Shown here: positions 62,635 to 64,000 of the stretch, in pieces
How positions within the stretch are numbered: position 1 is the stretch's first letter
How the letters are laid out: every line of letters begins with the position of its first letter
Origin: Vibrio sp. JPW-9-11-11
GTDB lineage: Bacteria; Pseudomonadota; Gammaproteobacteria; Enterobacterales; Vibrionaceae
NCBI RefSeq assembly: GCF_013369335.1
Contig: NZ_SZQJ01000009.1
Coordinates: 372,001 to 436,000, forward strand
Direction: 5' to 3'
Length of the DNA stretch: 64,000 nucleotides
Position numbers and translations under genes: made by a program
Notes under the pieces: generated by a model
Told to the model about the DNA's origin: nothing
Seen by the model: only the letters and a program-made list of their open reading frames with translations
Database searches by the model: none

Positions 62635-63852
62635 TTAGAGAGGGATTTCAACCGCCACGGCGCAAGCCTCGCCGCCGCCGATACAAATTGCGGCTATCCC
62701 TTTCATCGTTTTCCGTTTGGTCGCATCGCCATCCACACCATAGGCTTGCAACTGACGTAGGCTGTATATCAATGTAGTAAGAATACGTGCCCCACTGGCA
62801 CCTATCGGGTGTCCTAACGCGCACGCGCCTCCTTTGATGTTGACTTTACTCGGGTCGAGTCCCAACTCTTGAGTCGCAATTTGCGCCACGACGGCAAACG
62901 CTTCGTTGATTTCCCACAAGTCAACCTCAGACGCTTCCCAATCAAGCTTTGACAATAGTGCTTCAATCGCATAAACCGGCGCCACGGTAAATTCTGCTGG
63001 CAAGCGAGCATGAGTGGCGTGACCTTTGATAACGGCAAGAGGGGCAATATCATGTTGCTCCGCGCTAGATTGCGCCATGACGATGAGCGCCGCAGCGCCA
63101 TCAGAAATCGCGCTTGAATTGGCTGCGGTTATCGAGCCATTTTCACTAAAAGCGGGACGAAGCTTGGCGATTTTGCTTGGGTCTATCGTCGGAGGTAGCT
63201 CGTCATAATCGAGCCAAATTGATTGCTTAGGGTTGGTTTCGATGGCCACTAACTCAGCCGCGAACATACCTTGAGACTGCGCCGCTAGCGCTCGCTGCAG
63301 TGATTGCTCCGCCCAAGCGTCCATCTCCTCGCGGCTAATATTGAGTTTATCCGCAGTTTGCTGCCCATAAACCCCCATCAGCTCGCCCTCATAAGCATCT
63401 TGCAAGCCATCGAGAAACATATGGTCAAACGTGGTTTTGTGCCCCATGCGCATGCCGCTACGCGACTCTTTCAACAAGTACGGGGCGTTGGTCATGCTCT
63501 CCATCCCCCCAGCCACAGCGCTGCGTATCGAACCAGACAAGATAAGGTCGTGGGCGAGCATGACGCTTTTCATGCCAGAGCCACACACTTTGTTGATGGT
63601 GGTGCATGGGACTGAATGCGATAACCCCGAATGAAGGGCAACTTGTCTGGCTGGCGCTTGCCCACAGCCCGCAGGCAATACACAGCCAATAAAGACCTCT
63701 TCAATCAATGAGCCCTTGCCAAGCTGCTCGATCGCAGCACGAACCGCAATACTGCCTAGTTCTGGAGCAGAAAAGGAGGCAAGTTGACCTTGAAATCGCC
63801 CCATTGGTGTACGCTTCGCCGCAACTATCCATATCTCATCTTGATTCATCAT
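62635..63852 (-). CDS. Acetyl-CoA C-acyltransferase (thiolase)
   Basis: A 405-residue thiolase. The acyl Cys is in [13 protein letters not shown], the His in [10 protein letters not shown] and the C-terminal Cys-His region in [14 protein letters not shown] and AICIGGGE. It splits or forms acetoacyl-CoA. It is the first gene of the seven-gene catabolic operon, close to two LiuR-type sites. Two ATGs (63852 and 63849) stand together; the first is used. In isoleucine breakdown it could cleave 2-methylacetoacetyl-CoA, which is inference. Confidence 0.9.
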   Translation of the reverse strand: MMNQDEIWIVAAKRTPMGRFQGQLASFSAPELGSIAVRAAIEQLGKGSLIEEVFIGCVLPAGCGQAPARQVALHSGLSHSVPCTTINKVCGSGMKSVMLAHDLILSGSIRSAVAGGMESMTNAPYLLKESRSGMRMGHKTTFDHMFLDGLQDAYEGELMGVYGQQTADKLNISREEMDAWAEQSLQRALAAQSQGMFAAELVAIETNPKQSIWLDYDELPPTIDPSKIAKLRPAFSENGSITAANSSAISDGAAALIVMAQSSAEQHDIAPLAVIKGHATHARLPAEFTVAPVYAIEALLSKLDWEASEVDLWEINEAFAVVAQIATQELGLDPSKVNIKGGACALGHPIGASGARILTTLIYSLRQLQAYGVDGDATKRKTMKGIAAICIGGGEACAVAVEIPL

Positions 63853-63869
63853 GACACTCAGAGAATTTC

Positions 63870-63885
63870 TTGACGTTTACGTAAG
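63870..63885. promoter_or_regulatory. LiuR-type operator, site 1
   Basis: TTGACGTTTACGTAAG matches 14 of 16 bases of the palindromic pattern TTTACGTTTACGTAAA known for LiuR, the MerR regulator of branched-chain amino-acid catabolism. It lies 18 bases upstream of the thiolase start. Confidence 0.65.
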
Positions 63886-63898
63886 CATAGCACTAACA

Positions 63899-63914
63899 TT
63901 TACGTAAACGTAAA
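63899..63914. promoter_or_regulatory. LiuR-type operator, site 2
   Basis: TTTACGTAAACGTAAA is an exact copy of the expected LiuR palindrome in this reading direction. It is 29 bases from site 1. Together they mark a control region for the valine operon and perhaps for a divergent gene. Confidence 0.75.
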
Positions 63915-64000
63915 GAAAGCAACAAAACATTTTTTGGCTCAGTTGGCTTTTTGTTGTCAGAGCCGTTTCGCCTAAGAAAACAGTAATGAGGAAAAGACGC
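63915..64000. other. Window-end region, probably leading to a divergent gene
   Basis: GAGGAAA near 63991-63997 could be a ribosome site for a plus-strand gene just past the edge. Alternatively the ATG at 63988 may be a start. Nothing can be called from these few bases. Confidence 0.3.

Noticed and set aside
1..64000. CRISPR arrays, insertion sequences, integron attC sites or prophage
   Set aside because: No spaced direct repeats, transposase or integrase frames, or phage structural genes were seen.

Overview
The window looks like a stretch of the second chromosome of a Vibrio species. The cqsA and cqsS genes face each other and are followed by sbcC and sbcD. Around them lie clcA, yejABEF, an lctP-lldD-dld lactate locus and a fabH/trxC divergent pair, all familiar from Vibrio chromosome 2. 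I cannot name the species from this sequence. There are no insertion sequences, prophage genes, CRISPR arrays or rRNA genes. This is mostly ordinary, stable accessory-chromosome content.

Layout. 1-5640: an iron/siderophore locus with a cut-off TonB receptor, a divergent AraC regulator behind two Fur-like boxes, a CueR-like MerR gene, and an ABC importer (binding protein, two permeases, ATPase). 5796-10541: an S4 RNA-binding protein, a solute-binding protein, a PAS-EAL phosphodiesterase and an M16-like protein without its zinc site. 10576-16132: yejABEF peptide importer. 16317-22785: Nudix hydrolase, chemoreceptor, acetyltransferase, D-lactate dehydrogenase ldhA and a Lon-family protease. 22989-25118: a TPR-like protein and an orphan second YejF-type ATPase. 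25191-27366: a small outer-membrane barrel divergent from a ToxR-like/ToxS-like gene pair. 27383-34355: a LysR regulator and the lactate operon. 34484-39429: lipase-like hydrolase, CHASE4-GGDEF cyclase, rbgA, and a Zur-boxed COG0523 GTPase. 39430-45398: clcA, a TDT transporter, cqsA and cqsS. 45514-53224: sbcCD, fabH, trxC, an MFS transporter and ygbA. 53429-56236: a DUF4174 protein, a PAS-GGDEF cyclase, a Cys-Leu-Cys tRNA operon, a YjbR protein and a HopJ-family protein. 56325-63852: a seven-gene valine/branched-chain acyl-CoA catabolic operon behind two LiuR-type operators.

How the parts fit. Lactate can be made (ldhA) and reclaimed (LctP with separate L- and D-lactate oxidases). Three c-di-GMP enzymes (one EAL, two GGDEF) sit in separate places, and one has a good Fur-like box. 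Metal control recurs: Fur boxes at the siderophore genes, a near-perfect Zur palindrome at the COG0523 gene, and a CueR-type regulator without a neighbouring copper exporter. Quorum sensing is represented by the CAI-1 synthase/receptor pair. The receptor carries Phe at position 170, as reported for V. harveyi rather than V. cholerae.

The best candidate for something undescribed is the ToxR-like/ToxS-like overlapping pair at 26061-27366 with its divergent outer-membrane protein. Next are the catalytically empty M16 protein, the CNPC thioredoxin 2 and the orphan YejF with its TPR-like partner.
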